DNA of 64,000 nucleotides, from positions 3,246,041-3,310,040 of the forward strand of contig NZ_WSNW01000001.1 in the NCBI RefSeq assembly GCF_009767585.1, read 5' to 3'. Shown here piece after piece: positions 35,508 to 44,152 of this stretch. Every line of letters begins with the position of its first letter. The first letter of the stretch is position 1. A model generated the notes under the pieces. It did no database searches and was not told the origin of the DNA. It saw nothing but the letters and a program-made list of their open reading frames with translations. The DNA comes from Coprobacillus cateniformis. GTDB taxonomy: Bacteria > Bacillota_I > Bacilli_A > Erysipelotrichales > Coprobacillaceae. Both the position numbers and the translations under genes were made by a program.

Positions 35508-35768
35508 ATGTATGATTATCCATTGGATCCTTATTGGAGTACCCAAGACATTATTGATGTGATGTCATTATATAATGCAGTTGAGAAAGCTTATGAGGAA
35601 GGAATTTCTCAAAAGGAATTTATGGAATGTTATCGTCGTTTTACGATGGTTGTAGATTCAAAAAGTGAACAAAAGAAAATTAATGCTGAATTTGAAAGAG
35701 TATCACATTATTCTATATATAAAGTGTTTCAAAGATCAAAAAACAGTGATTGGATTGACATGCGATGA
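35508..35768 (+). CDS. UPF0223 family protein
   Basis: An 86-aa cytoplasmic protein of the UPF0223 (YktA) family, of unknown function. MYDYPLDPYWSTQDIIDVM, NAVEKAYEEGIS and YRRFTMVVDSKSEQKKI follow the family pattern closely. ATG 35508 is used with AAGGAA 9 nt upstream. A TATAAT at 35479-35484 may be its -10 box. The stop overlaps the ftsW start by 4 nt. Confidence 0.88.
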   Translation: MYDYPLDPYWSTQDIIDVMSLYNAVEKAYEEGISQKEFMECYRRFTMVVDSKSEQKKINAEFERVSHYSIYKVFQRSKNSDWIDMR

Positions 35769-36976
35769 TTACTTTAATTAGAAGGATATTTAAAAGTCGA
35801 GGTGTTGATAAAACTGTTTATGCATGCGTTGTTATTTTAACTATTTTTGGAATTGTTATGATTGGAAGTGCATCAGTTGGTCAAACAGCTTCTATGGGAG
35901 CTGCGTATGCAACAATTAATATGGTTAAGCAAATTATATTTGTTGTTACTGGTTTTTGTTTTATGATTTTTTTAACACGTTGTTTTAAAAAGAGTTGGGT
36001 GAATTCTAGTTCAACATGGATTCTTTATTTTATTGGAATCGCATTAATGCTTTCATGTTTGGCATTTACCGCTGTTAAAGGATCTCATGCCTGGATTCGC
36101 TTTGGTTCTTTTACAATTCAACCAGCAGAGTTTATGAAAATTTTTATGATTCTCTTTTTATCTTTTCATTTTGGTGAGATGGAAGAATTTTGTCAGATAC
36201 CTAAAAATATTTCTAAGTCTAAACGTGAAGTTTTACAGCAAAGAAAATTTATGTATTGTGTTGCTAAACCTATTATGGCCATTGTTTTTGCGTTTGCTAT
36301 TGGAGCATTTGTCCAAAAAGATTTAGGAAGTGCGTTGATTTTGGCTTTTGTTTGTATGGTATTATTTTTTATAACTCCAAGGCCGTATTACTCTAAATAT
36401 AAAAAACTTGCATTGATTATTTTATTGATTTTTGGTGTTATGGTTCTCTTTGGAGCAGCGTTTGTTTTAAAACCTCACCAGTTAGGGCGTATATATACAT
36501 GGTTGAACCCTTTATATGATGTTCAAAATGATGGTTGGCAGTTAACAAATGCTCTTATTGCCTTTACAGCAGGCGGATTGTTTGGAAAAGGGTTTGGAGC
36601 ATCGCGTCAAAAATATGGATACATACCAGAATCCCATAATGATTTTATAGCTCCAATTATATATGAAGAATTGGGATTGGCTGGATTTATGTTGTTTTTA
36701 ATTCCATACTGTATTATTATATATAAAATGTTTCAGTATGGTATGAAAGTGAAAGAAACCAAAAGTAAATTAATACTCTATGGTGTTGGAATATATTTCT
36801 TTACACATCTGGTTGTTAATGTCGGAGGGGTATCTGGATTGATTCCAATGACTGGTGTTCCTTTGTTATTAATATCATCAGGTGGTTCATCAACATGGGC
36901 GGCTATGATAGGTATTGGAATAGCACAATCTATTATAGCAAAATACAATCGTGATACTTTAAAAGAACAAATCTAG
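35765..36976 (+). CDS. ftsW: FtsW/RodA/SpoVE-family peptidoglycan glycosyltransferase
   Basis: A 403-aa SEDS protein with ten predicted membrane segments that polymerises lipid II glycan strands. Conserved features: GIVMIGSAS in helix 1, GSHAWIRFGSFTIQPAEFMK, QKDLGSALIL, LGRIYTWLNPLYD, GGLFGKGFGASRQKYGYIPE followed by SHNDFI, and MTGVPLLLISSGGSS. Position before ylb-type genes and rsmD-coaD matches ftsW in Bacillus. Cell-division FtsW is favoured; the sporulation paralogue SpoVE cannot be excluded. Confidence 0.92.
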   Translation: MITLIRRIFKSRGVDKTVYACVVILTIFGIVMIGSASVGQTASMGAAYATINMVKQIIFVVTGFCFMIFLTRCFKKSWVNSSSTWILYFIGIALMLSCLAFTAVKGSHAWIRFGSFTIQPAEFMKIFMILFLSFHFGEMEEFCQIPKNISKSKREVLQQRKFMYCVAKPIMAIVFAFAIGAFVQKDLGSALILAFVCMVLFFITPRPYYSKYKKLALIILLIFGVMVLFGAAFVLKPHQLGRIYTWLNPLYDVQNDGWQLTNALIAFTAGGLFGKGFGASRQKYGYIPESHNDFIAPIIYEELGLAGFMLFLIPYCIIIYKMFQYGMKVKETKSKLILYGVGIYFFTHLVVNVGGVSGLIPMTGVPLLLISSGGSSTWAAMIGIGIAQSIIAKYNRDTLKEQI

Positions 36977-37007
36977 ACTTTTGGCATATTCTAATATGGG
37001 TGAGAAT

Positions 37008-37316
37008 ATGGAAATAGATGATTTTAAAGCGTTTGTTAGAACGATACCATCAGTAAAAGATGATGTTGTGAGTGGTCGCTATACTTGGCAGCAATTATAT
37101 GAGTTTTATGTTTTATATGGTGAAAATGATAAAATGTGGGAACCTTATAAAAAGTCACAGATGGATTTAAGCGGTATATTAGATATTGTAAAGAATGTGG
37201 ATTTGAATGCATTATCAAAAAGTTTTGATGGTATTCAAAAGATTTTAGATTTAGTTAGTGGATTTGTTGTGAAAGATGATCAAAAACCTCAACAAAAACA
37301 ATGGTATGATGATTAA
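37008..37316 (+). CDS. ylbD: YlbD-like putative coat protein
   Basis: A 102-aa protein similar to the YlbD coat-protein family: EIDDFKAFVRTIPSVKDDVV then SGRYTWQQLYEFYVLYGEND, the most conserved part. In Bacillus ylbD lies in the same relative place before ylbE-ylbF-rsmD-coaD. ATG 37008 follows GGGTGAG; the longer frame from TTG 36981 has no site. It overlaps the ylbE-like gene. Confidence 0.8.
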   Translation: MEIDDFKAFVRTIPSVKDDVVSGRYTWQQLYEFYVLYGENDKMWEPYKKSQMDLSGILDIVKNVDLNALSKSFDGIQKILDLVSGFVVKDDQKPQQKQWYDD

Positions 37317-37491
37317 TGATGAAATTCGGATGTATTTAAGATTACATCCGAAATGGTATTTAATCCTTTCACGATATCCACAAGAATTTCCGACAATGAT
37401 AGAACAATATAAAGTTGAGAACAAATTAACATTTGCTGATCGAATTGAAAAAGTTGGAACAATGCTGCAAATGATTGAAATGTTATTATAG
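37306..37491 (+). CDS. ylbE: YlbE-like protein
   Basis: A 61-aa protein resembling YlbE: EIRMYLRLHPKWYLILSRYP then FADRIEKVGTMLQMIEML. Function unknown. Starts at 37306 or 37309 overlap the ylbD 3' end and probably depend on coupling, since no ribosome site is visible. The synteny adds most of the confidence. Confidence 0.75.
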   Translation: MMINDEIRMYLRLHPKWYLILSRYPQEFPTMIEQYKVENKLTFADRIEKVGTMLQMIEMLL

Positions 37492-37499
37492 GAGAAACA

Positions 37500-37847
37500 A
37501 TGTATAAAGAAATAGATGAATTAATAGAAGCAATTTATGTTGATGAAATTTTTCAACAATATTTACAATCTGAAAAAAAACTACATGATGAAAAAATAGT
37601 ATTGCTGTTATCAAGGCATCAAATGTTACAAGAAGATTATTTGAGGGTGAAACAATATCAGAACTATATGACTTCTGATGATTTAAAAGAGCAGTTAAAA
37701 GAAGTAAAAAAAGAACTGTTTGAGCACCCTCAGATTCAATCTTATTATCAAAATTATTATGCCCTAAATGATTTACTAGAAAAAGTTACAGAAATCATTT
37801 TTCAAGGTATAAGTGAAGAATTATCTTTTCATCAGTTGACATTATGA
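37500..37847 (+). CDS. ylbF: YlbF/YmcA-family protein
   Basis: A 115-aa helical protein of the YlbF (RicF) family, a part of the Y-complex that in Bacillus affects RNase Y, competence and sporulation. Seen: IDELIEAIYVDEIFQQYLQS, a heptad-like middle, HPQIQSYYQNYYALNDLLE. GGAGAAAC precedes the ATG. Two paralogues (YmcA, YlbF) exist in Bacillus; context before rsmD-coaD points to YlbF. Confidence 0.82.
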   Translation: MYKEIDELIEAIYVDEIFQQYLQSEKKLHDEKIVLLLSRHQMLQEDYLRVKQYQNYMTSDDLKEQLKEVKKELFEHPQIQSYYQNYYALNDLLEKVTEIIFQGISEELSFHQLTL

Positions 37848-37854
37848 GGTTATT

Positions 37855-38406
37855 ATGAGAGTTATAGCAGGTAAATTTAAAAGTAGACAATTAAAAAGCG
37901 TGGATTCTAAATTGACAAGACCAACAACAGATAAGAATAAGGAAAATTTATTTAATATGATCGGACCTTTTTTTAATGGTGGAGTCTGTTTGGATTTATT
38001 TGGAGGAAGTGGTGGCTTAGGAATTGAAGCCATCAGTAGAGGAATGGATGAACTTTATAGTGTTGATAAACAATATAAAGCTTTTGCTACGATTAAAGAA
38101 AATATTCAAACTTTAAAGATTCAAGATGTTGCTCATGTTTATAAGATGGACTATCAAAAAGCTTTGCAACAATTCGCCAATGAGAATATTCAATTTGATT
38201 TGGTTTTCTTAGATCCACCATATGGTTTGAAAATCAGTCAAAAAATACTTGATTTTCTGGTTAAAAACTGTATGCTTAAACAAGGGTGCTTACTTGTTAT
38301 TGAGGATTTAAATGAAGAAGTGATTGAAATAAAAGAACCATTTGTATTAAAAAAACAGCAATCTTATGGAATTACAACTTTGCAGATAATTGTATATGAG
38401 GAGTAA
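37855..38406 (+). CDS. rsmD: 16S rRNA (guanine-966-N2)-methyltransferase RsmD
   Basis: A 183-aa SAM-dependent methyltransferase modifying G966 of 16S rRNA. It begins MRVIAGKFKSRQLKS; motif I is CLDLFGGSGGLGIEAISRG and the catalytic motif IV is FLDPPYG. It is followed 3 nt later by coaD, the pairing usual in Firmicutes. Confidence 0.95.
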   Translation: MRVIAGKFKSRQLKSVDSKLTRPTTDKNKENLFNMIGPFFNGGVCLDLFGGSGGLGIEAISRGMDELYSVDKQYKAFATIKENIQTLKIQDVAHVYKMDYQKALQQFANENIQFDLVFLDPPYGLKISQKILDFLVKNCMLKQGCLLVIEDLNEEVIEIKEPFVLKKQQSYGITTLQIIVYEE

Positions 38407-38409
38407 GGA

Positions 38410-38895
38410 ATGAAAAATATCAAAGCAGTATATGCTGGAACGTTTGATCCAGTAACGAATGGACATTTAGATATTATAGAACGTGCAAGTCGCATGTATG
38501 ATCATTTATATGTGACTATTTTTAACAATCCATCTAAACAAACTATGTTTACATTAGAAGAAAGAATGACTCTGTTAAAAGAAGTTACATCTCAGTTTGA
38601 TAATGTGACTGTTGATAGTAGTGAAGCATTGGCTGTTCAATATGCTAAAAAAGTTGGAGCAAGTGTATTGGTTAGAGGGTTACGTGCGACAATGGATTTT
38701 GAGTATGAGTTACAACTAGCTTTTTCTAATCAATATTTAGATGATAGTGTAGATATGGTTTTTTTAATGACAAGACCAAATCATTCTTTTATCTCTTCAT
38801 CATCAGTAAAAGAAATAGCTTCACATCATCATAGTGTTTCTGGTTTAGTACCACACATTGTAGAAAAAGCATTAAAAACAAAAATAAATGAGTAG
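38410..38895 (+). CDS. coaD: Phosphopantetheine adenylyltransferase
   Basis: A 161-aa nucleotidyltransferase making dephospho-CoA from 4'-phosphopantetheine and ATP. It shows AVYAGTFDPVTNGHLDIIER (HxGH motif), VLVRGLRATMDFEYE and HSFISSSSVKEIA. Length is normal. GAGGAG lies before ATG 38410. It closes the ftsW-to-coaD group. Confidence 0.96.
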   Translation: MKNIKAVYAGTFDPVTNGHLDIIERASRMYDHLYVTIFNNPSKQTMFTLEERMTLLKEVTSQFDNVTVDSSEALAVQYAKKVGASVLVRGLRATMDFEYELQLAFSNQYLDDSVDMVFLMTRPNHSFISSSSVKEIASHHHSVSGLVPHIVEKALKTKINE

Positions 38896-38901
38896 AATAA
38901 A

Positions 38902-38930
38902 TTGTCAAAATATTATACATTTGATATGAT
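38902..38930 (+). promoter_or_regulatory. Promoter of the pyr operon
   Basis: TTGTCA 38902-38907, 17-bp spacer, TATGAT 38925-38930. Transcription should begin near 38937, giving a leader of about 70 nt before pyrB. Confidence 0.7.
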
Positions 38931-38942
38931 ATTAAGGATAAG

Positions 38943-38993
38943 GGTATATCTATTCATGAAGAATCAATATACCTACAGAGGTATATTTTTTTT
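38943..38993 (+). promoter_or_regulatory. Attenuator in the pyrB leader (antiterminator/terminator pair)
   Basis: A terminator hairpin ATATACCT, loop ACAG, AGGTATAT (38967-38986) runs into eight T. An upstream GGTATAT (38943-38949) can pair instead with ATATACC (38967-38973), so two mutually exclusive hairpins exist. The terminator precedes pyrB, not a gene end, so it is an attenuator. No PyrR-binding anti-antiterminator consensus was recognised. Confidence 0.7.
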
Positions 38994-39033
38994 GAGAGGA
39001 GAAGGACATGAAGAATATTGTGAATTTGAGTGA
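38956..39033 (+). CDS. Possible 25-aa pyr leader peptide
   Basis: ATG 38956 opens a short frame beginning MKNQYTYRGIFFLRGEG that runs through the attenuator hairpin and its T-run and ends at a TGA inside pyrB. An AAGGG about 12 nt upstream is a weak ribosome site. The layout is like the leader peptide of enterobacterial pyrBI, where the ribosome following a polymerase paused at U-rich sequence prevents termination. Coding status is inferred only from geometry. Confidence 0.4.
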   Translation: MKNQYTYRGIFFLRGEGHEEYCEFE

Positions 39034-39880
39034 TTTGAGTTTAGAACAAATTCATCATTTAATTGATGAAGCCATTGCATTTAAAAATGGAAAAACTGTT
39101 GATTATCATCAAAAAAAGGTCGTTGCTAATTTGTTTTTTGAACCATCAACAAGAACACATTATAGTTTTGACATGGCAGCTGGAAATTTGGGATGCCGTA
39201 CACAAAATTTTGAAGCCAGTAACTCTAGTTTAAAAAAGGGTGAGACTTTATATGATACATGTAAATTGTTTGAAAGTATAGGGTGTGATGCTTTAGTTAT
39301 TAGACATACTGATGATGATTATTATAAGCAATTAGAAGGAATTCATATTCCTATTTTAAATGCGGGTGATGGAAAAGGAAATCATCCTTCACAGTCGCTG
39401 TTAGATTTAATGACAATCAAAGAAGAATTCGGTCATTTTGAAGGATTGAAAGTTGTTATTGTAGGAGATATTTTACATTCAAGAGTAGCTCATTCTAACT
39501 ATGATGTTATGCAAAGATTAGGAATGCAAGTTTATACATCTGGTCCTTTAGAATATAAGCAAGATGGCTATAACTATGTTGATTTTGATGATGTAATTGA
39601 AGATATGGATGTTGTTATGTTATTGCGTGTACAACATGAACGACATGCTGGTGATGAAGATTTTTCTAAAGAAAATTATCATCGAATCTATGGCTTATCA
39701 TTAGAACGATATAAACGATTAAAAGAGACTGCAATTATTATGCATCCAGCTCCTATAAATAGAGATGTTGAAATTAAAGATGAACTTGTAGAAAGTGGAA
39801 AGAGTCGTATTTTTAGACAAATGCATAATGGTGTGTTTATAAGAATGGCGATGATTCATGAGGTGTTAGAAAATGAATAG
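39008..39880 (+). CDS. pyrB: Aspartate carbamoyltransferase catalytic chain
   Basis: A 290-aa ATCase joining carbamoyl phosphate and aspartate, the first committed pyrimidine step. It has FFEPSTRTHYSFDMAA (carbamoyl-phosphate loop), KKGETLYDT, IILHSRVAHSN-like VGDILHSRVAHSNYD, LLRVQHERH and MHPAPINRDVEI. No pyrI regulatory chain follows, as expected for Firmicutes. GAGGAGAAGG precedes ATG 39008. The end overlaps pyrC by 8 nt. Confidence 0.96.
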   Translation: MKNIVNLSDLSLEQIHHLIDEAIAFKNGKTVDYHQKKVVANLFFEPSTRTHYSFDMAAGNLGCRTQNFEASNSSLKKGETLYDTCKLFESIGCDALVIRHTDDDYYKQLEGIHIPILNAGDGKGNHPSQSLLDLMTIKEEFGHFEGLKVVIVGDILHSRVAHSNYDVMQRLGMQVYTSGPLEYKQDGYNYVDFDDVIEDMDVVMLLRVQHERHAGDEDFSKENYHRIYGLSLERYKRLKETAIIMHPAPINRDVEIKDELVESGKSRIFRQMHNGVFIRMAMIHEVLENE

Positions 39881-41147
39881 TTATTTGTTAAAGAATGCTT
39901 CTTTATATAGAAATCAAAAATTTGAGAACGTAGATATATTGATTGTTGATGGAAAAATCAAAGAAATTGCTCCAGATATACAAACTGATATTCATACATA
40001 TGATTTAAAAGGAAAAATGGTTTCACATAATTTTATAGACATTCATACACATTTAAGAGAACCTGGATTTGAACATAAAGAGACAATTGCAACAGGGAGT
40101 TTAAGTGCGTTGTATGGTGGTTATGGAACGATTGTTGCAATGGCTAATACCTTACCATGTATGGATGATATAGAAACAATTCAAGATTTTCAAAAGCGTG
40201 TAGAAAAAGATGCTTATGTGAATGTTTATACATATAGTGCCATTACAAAAGACCTCAAAGGCCAAGAATTAGTAGATATGGCGCATGTTGTTGAAGAAGA
40301 TATTGTTTTAGGTTTTTCAGATGATGGAAAAGGTGTTCAAAGTGATGAGATGATGGAACTGGCAATGCAGCTTGCAAGCAATATAGATTCAATCATTGTG
40401 GCTCACTGTGAAGATGAGCGTGAACTTCATGGAGGATGTATTCATGATGGCAAGTATGCCAAAGAGCATCATTTGATTGGGATTAATAGTGCTTCTGAAT
40501 ATCAGCAGGTGGCGCGCGATTTAGGAATTGTCAAGATATATAACAATAGATATCATGTGTGTCATATTTCAACAAAGGAAACTGTTGAACTCTTACGACA
40601 AGCTAAAAAAGATGGATTGCCTGTATCTGGAGAAGTTTCTCCACATCATTTAATTCTAACAGAAGAAAATATTAAAGATTGTCATCCGAATTATAAAATG
40701 AATCCGCCATTGCGCTCAATTGAAGACCATGCTGCTTTAATTCAAGGACTCAATGATCATACAATCAAAGTTATTGCAACTGATCATGCGCCTCATGCTA
40801 GGGAAGAAAAAGATCGACCAATACAAGATGCTCCATTTGGAATTATTGGCATTCAACATGCATTTCCACTTCTGTATACATATTTAGTTAAGAAAAATTT
40901 AGTATCATTAGAAACAATTTTGGATGCATTAACAATAGGACCAGCACATGTTTTGAGATTAAAGGGAACAGTTGACATTGGTGATGTCGCAAATTTATGT
41001 ATTGTGGATCTGGATAAAGAATTTGAAATAAGAGAAGCAGATATTCAGTCTAAGTCTATCAATACACCCTTTATTGGAGTGCATTGTCAAGGTCAGATTG
41101 TAGCAAATATTATGAATGGAAAATTAGTGGAAATGGGGGAATTATAG
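39873..41147 (+). CDS. pyrC: Dihydroorotase
   Basis: A 424-aa type I dihydroorotase (amidohydrolase) cyclising carbamoyl aspartate. Metal-site motifs: IDIHTHLREPGFEHKE, VAHCEDE, HVCHISTKET and ATDHAPHAREEKD. It overlaps pyrB upstream, and its TAG stop shares a base with the GTG of pyrK, showing tight translational coupling across the operon. Confidence 0.96.
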   Translation: MNSYLLKNASLYRNQKFENVDILIVDGKIKEIAPDIQTDIHTYDLKGKMVSHNFIDIHTHLREPGFEHKETIATGSLSALYGGYGTIVAMANTLPCMDDIETIQDFQKRVEKDAYVNVYTYSAITKDLKGQELVDMAHVVEEDIVLGFSDDGKGVQSDEMMELAMQLASNIDSIIVAHCEDERELHGGCIHDGKYAKEHHLIGINSASEYQQVARDLGIVKIYNNRYHVCHISTKETVELLRQAKKDGLPVSGEVSPHHLILTEENIKDCHPNYKMNPPLRSIEDHAALIQGLNDHTIKVIATDHAPHAREEKDRPIQDAPFGIIGIQHAFPLLYTYLVKKNLVSLETILDALTIGPAHVLRLKGTVDIGDVANLCIVDLDKEFEIREADIQSKSINTPFIGVHCQGQIVANIMNGKLVEMGEL

Positions 41148-41905
41148 TGGCAAATTATCAAGGAATGATGACTATTCTTTCTAAAAAAGAACTTGTCAAA
41201 GATGTTTATGAAATGATTTTAGAGGGTGAAGCTGCTAGCTATGTCACTGCACCAGGTCAGTTCATTAATATTAAAATTACAGATTCATTACAGCCTTATT
41301 TAAGAAGACCAATGAGTATCTGTGATTATGATGAGTCTCATATTACAATTATTTTTAGAGTAGTCGGTGAAGGAACTCAAATACTTTCAAAAAAGGAAGT
41401 CGGGGATCAATTGGATTGTTTAACTGGCTTGGGTAATGGTTTTATTGATTTGGACCATCAATCAGCAGTTGTGATTGGTGGTGGACTTGGAGTTCCGCCA
41501 ATGTATAAATTAACAAAAGATTTATTGGCAAAGGGAGTTAAAGTAACGGCTATATTAGGGTTCAATGGTCAAAATGATGTATTTTATAAAGAAGAGTTTG
41601 AGAAATTGTGTCCAACATATATTGCTACAATGGATGGCAGTTTAGGGATGAAAGGAACTGTCGTTGATGTTTTACAACAGCAACGATTTGATATGGATGT
41701 TTATTATACATGTGGTCCTGAAAAAATGTTAGATGCTTTGGTTGAGAAGTATCCTGATAATGGCTATCTTTCATTTGAAGCACGAATGGGATGCGGATTT
41801 GGAGCTTGTATGGGGTGTTCATGCAAGACCAAAACAAAGCCATATAAAAGAATTTGTGTAGAAGGACCGATTTTGCATTCGAGTGAGGTGATTGTTAATG
41901 GCTAA
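41147..41905 (+). CDS. pyrK: Dihydroorotate dehydrogenase electron transfer subunit
   Basis: A 252-aa FAD/[2Fe-2S] subunit passing electrons from PyrD to NAD+. The FAD domain has YLRRPMSICDYD, the NAD domain VVIGGGLGVPPMYKL, and the iron-sulfur site CGFGACMGCSCKTK followed by CVEGP (Cx4Cx2Cx11C). GTG 41147 has GGGGGA 6 nt upstream; the longer frame from 41084 lies inside pyrC and is not expected. It overlaps pyrD by 8 nt. Confidence 0.94.
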   Translation: MANYQGMMTILSKKELVKDVYEMILEGEAASYVTAPGQFINIKITDSLQPYLRRPMSICDYDESHITIIFRVVGEGTQILSKKEVGDQLDCLTGLGNGFIDLDHQSAVVIGGGLGVPPMYKLTKDLLAKGVKVTAILGFNGQNDVFYKEEFEKLCPTYIATMDGSLGMKGTVVDVLQQQRFDMDVYYTCGPEKMLDALVEKYPDNGYLSFEARMGCGFGACMGCSCKTKTKPYKRICVEGPILHSSEVIVNG

Positions 41906-42815
41906 TTTAAGAGTGAATTTACCAGGGTTAGATATGAAGAATCCAGTTATTCCAGCAAGTGGAACATTTGGGTTTGGTTATGAGTTTGCTAAATTTTATG
42001 ATATCAATCTTTTGGGATCGATGATGCTAAAAGGCACAACACTGGAACCTCGATTTGGAAACCCTTTACCAAGAATTGCTGAAGGACCTAGCGGTATGTT
42101 AAATGCAATTGGTTTGCAAAATCCTGGGGTTGATGCAGTTATCAATGAAGAATTAGAGAAATTACGTCCGTTATACACTGATAAAGTAATTGCCAATATT
42201 GGCGGAAGTGCAATTGATGATTATGTAGAAACAGCCAAATGCTTATCTGCCCATGACATGGTAGGAGCCTTAGAATTAAACATTTCTTGCCCAAATGTTC
42301 ATTGTGGAGGCATTCAATTTGGTACGAATCCAGAGATGGCTGCTGAGGTTACAAGAGCAGTAAAAGCTGTAAGCCGTAAACCAGTTTATGTCAAATTATC
42401 TCCAAATGTTACTGATATTGTTGATATGGCTTTAGCTGTTGAAGAAGCAGGTGCTGATGGCATTACTATGATCAATACGATGATTGGTATGCGTTTTGAT
42501 CTGAAAACGGGGAAACCAATTATTGCTAATAAAACTGGTGGATATAGTGGGCCAGCGATTTTCCCTGTTGCTTTAAGAATGGTTTATCAAGTTTCACAAG
42601 CTGTTTCTATACCTATTATTGGAATGGGTGGAATTTCAAGTGGTAAAGATGCTATTGAAATGATGATAGCGGGAGCAAACGCTGTTGCTGTAGGGTGTCA
42701 AAATCTTGTTGATCCATATGCATGTCCAAAAATTATTCAAGAGATGAATGAAATCTTAGATGAAATGGGTATTAAAGATATTAATGAAATTGTTGGAAAA
42801 TCTCATCAATATTAA
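41898..42815 (+). CDS. pyrD: Dihydroorotate dehydrogenase, class 1B catalytic subunit
   Basis: A 305-aa FMN enzyme oxidising dihydroorotate to orotate as a PyrD2PyrK2 complex. NPVIPASGTFGFGYEF, GLQNPG, ELNISCPNVHCGG (class 1B catalytic cysteine) and GMGGISSGKDAIEMM are present. ATG 41898 with GAGGTG 8 nt upstream is chosen over TTG 41892. The operon ends here; pyrE and pyrF are not in the window. Confidence 0.96.
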   Translation: MANLRVNLPGLDMKNPVIPASGTFGFGYEFAKFYDINLLGSMMLKGTTLEPRFGNPLPRIAEGPSGMLNAIGLQNPGVDAVINEELEKLRPLYTDKVIANIGGSAIDDYVETAKCLSAHDMVGALELNISCPNVHCGGIQFGTNPEMAAEVTRAVKAVSRKPVYVKLSPNVTDIVDMALAVEEAGADGITMINTMIGMRFDLKTGKPIIANKTGGYSGPAIFPVALRMVYQVSQAVSIPIIGMGGISSGKDAIEMMIAGANAVAVGCQNLVDPYACPKIIQEMNEILDEMGIKDINEIVGKSHQY

Positions 42816-42839
42816 GATGCATTATGCATCTTTTTTTAT
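42814..42839 (+). terminator. Intrinsic terminator of the pyr operon
   Basis: AAGATGCAT, T, ATGCATCTT followed by T7; starts at the pyrD stop codon. Confidence 0.85.
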
Positions 42840-42894
42840 GTCTTGACTTTTACGGTGTAAAAGAAAGTGAGGGGATTGATTTTGATAATTAAAG

Positions 42895-43617
42895 ATGTTG
42901 AAAAAAGAACATGACTATCAAGCAAAACAGTTCGATTTTAGATATTCAAGAATTGTTACAAATGAAATTGTTGGTAATTTGGAATCGGATGGGTACAAGA
43001 TATTTATTGAATGTATAATTGAAGAAGAATGACCTTCTTTAGCAAAAAAACAGTATGGATATTTGGGGATAGTTTTTCTCTTTCTCTTATTGCTTATAGT
43101 TATTATAACGACAAGTTGGCAAAATTTTTATATTATATCAATTTCAAAAAGAATTATTTTAAGAAGCAATCAAGCATTTTTAAGAATTGGTTATGCTGTT
43201 GCTCTTGTTTGTCATTGGGGTTCTCTTATTCTTTATTCTTATCGATTAATTGCAAATTGTTATTTTTATGAAAGGCTATGTATTTATTTTGTTTATTCTA
43301 TGTATATTAGAAATACCTATGATGGTTTTAGAATTGGAGATCGTTTTGATTCTATCGTCTTTTATTGGTCAAAAATTCACACATTGAGATTATTATTAAT
43401 ATCGTTTTCTACTTCCTTTTGCAAAAAAGTATAAATGGACTTTTCTCGTTATCAATATTATTGTTTTCTATATATCATTTGTTAATTTAACTGCAATTTC
43501 TCTTGATGAAATTATTGATTGCTTATTGTTATATCCCATTGGAGAAAAAATATGCATTAGAAAAAATTCAAAAGGCAGAAACTATTTTTTATGATTTGCG
43601 TTTGTTATTTATTATAT
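42895..43617 (+). pseudogene. Decayed membrane protein gene
   Basis: ATG 42895 opens a frame MLKKEHDYQAKQFDFRYS that meets an in-frame TGA at 43030, then continues in the same frame (SLAKKQYGYLGIVFLFLLLL) through at least three hydrophobic segments to a stop at 43434. Beyond it other frames carry plausible continuations (KWTFLVINIIVFYISFV; YPLEKKYALEKIQKAETIF) up to about 43617. One nonsense codon and at least two frameshifts show decay. The family is not recognised; a four- to six-helix membrane protein of about 230 aa is likely for the ancestor. Confidence 0.6.
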
Positions 43618-43857
43618 GATAAAGGAGATTTCTATTGTCAAATCAAATTTAAAAATAGTAAAACAATCTCTAGGTGACTGTATCCTCTTGCTCATATCAA
43701 GAATAAGTAGAGGTCTCTACAGGTACCACACAGATAGCATATAAATTAAAACAGCCAATAAATCGGGCGCTTTTGGATGCATACAGACAGTATACGATGT
43801 TAGATAAAACTGCTGACTTTTCCATAAAAACGCAAAAATGTCGTGAAAAACAAATAG
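43618..43857 (+). other. Degenerate region with a short coding remnant
   Basis: No intact gene. A plus-strand frame ending near 43877 reads IAYKLKQPINRALLDAYRQY followed by TMLDKTADFSIKTQKC and a stop at a terminator, looking like the C-terminal piece of a lost protein that I cannot name. It separates the decayed membrane gene from the IS110 element. Confidence 0.35.
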
Positions 43858-43861
43858 AAAG

Positions 43862-43897
43862 TGACCAGTTATCATGAAGCATAATTGGTCATTTTTT
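43862..43897 (+). terminator. Intrinsic terminator after the degenerate region
   Basis: TGACCAGTTAT, 8-nt loop, ATAATTGGTCA followed by six T. Confidence 0.75.
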
Positions 43898-43971
43898 AAT
43901 ATATATTTGTTGTTGAAAGGTAAAAGTGATATGATGAAGATAAGATTACAAATTAGAATTTCGTACTATAT

Positions 43972-44152
43972 AAGTGTAGATGGTAGTTACATTCATCTGC
44001 ACTTGCTTTTATAATAAGGGTGTAGTGGTCTAACGTAATTAGAATAGGGATACTCCAGTACTCCCGTCCACAAACAGTTAGCCATTCCCTTATTATTTAT
44101 ACTCGATTAGGCAGGTTGTGACTTTTATTATAAAAGATTACGTGTCACCAAC
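43972..44152 (+). ncRNA. Putative IS110 bridge RNA
   Basis: Noncoding left part of the IS110 element with three stacked hairpins. (1) AAGTGTAGATG 43972-43982 with CATCTGCACTT 43994-44004. (2) AATAAGGG 44013-44020 with CCCTTATT 44087-44094, an internal CTAAC/GTTAG stem, and a large internal loop. (3) GTTGTGAC 44115-44122 with GTCACCAAC 44144-44152 and a 21-nt loop. IS110-family elements are known to encode a bridge RNA with target- and donor-binding loops next to the recombinase gene. A decayed second copy keeps stem 3 but changes its loop. The exact ends are not determined. Confidence 0.65.

Noticed and set aside
38931..39007. PyrR-type attenuator
   Set aside because: No PyrR-binding loop consensus was seen, and only about 70 nt separate the promoter from pyrB, too short for the usual three-hairpin arrangement.
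43030..43032. TGA read as tryptophan, making one long gene from 42895 to 43434
   Set aside because: Clear genes in this window use TGA as a stop (for example yqfC and the murE-like gene), and further frameshifts follow, so decay is more likely than recoding.
43029..43271. Overlapping plus-strand ORF in another frame of the decayed membrane gene
   Set aside because: The alternative frame has better continuity across the TGA and a hydrophobic pattern of a membrane protein.
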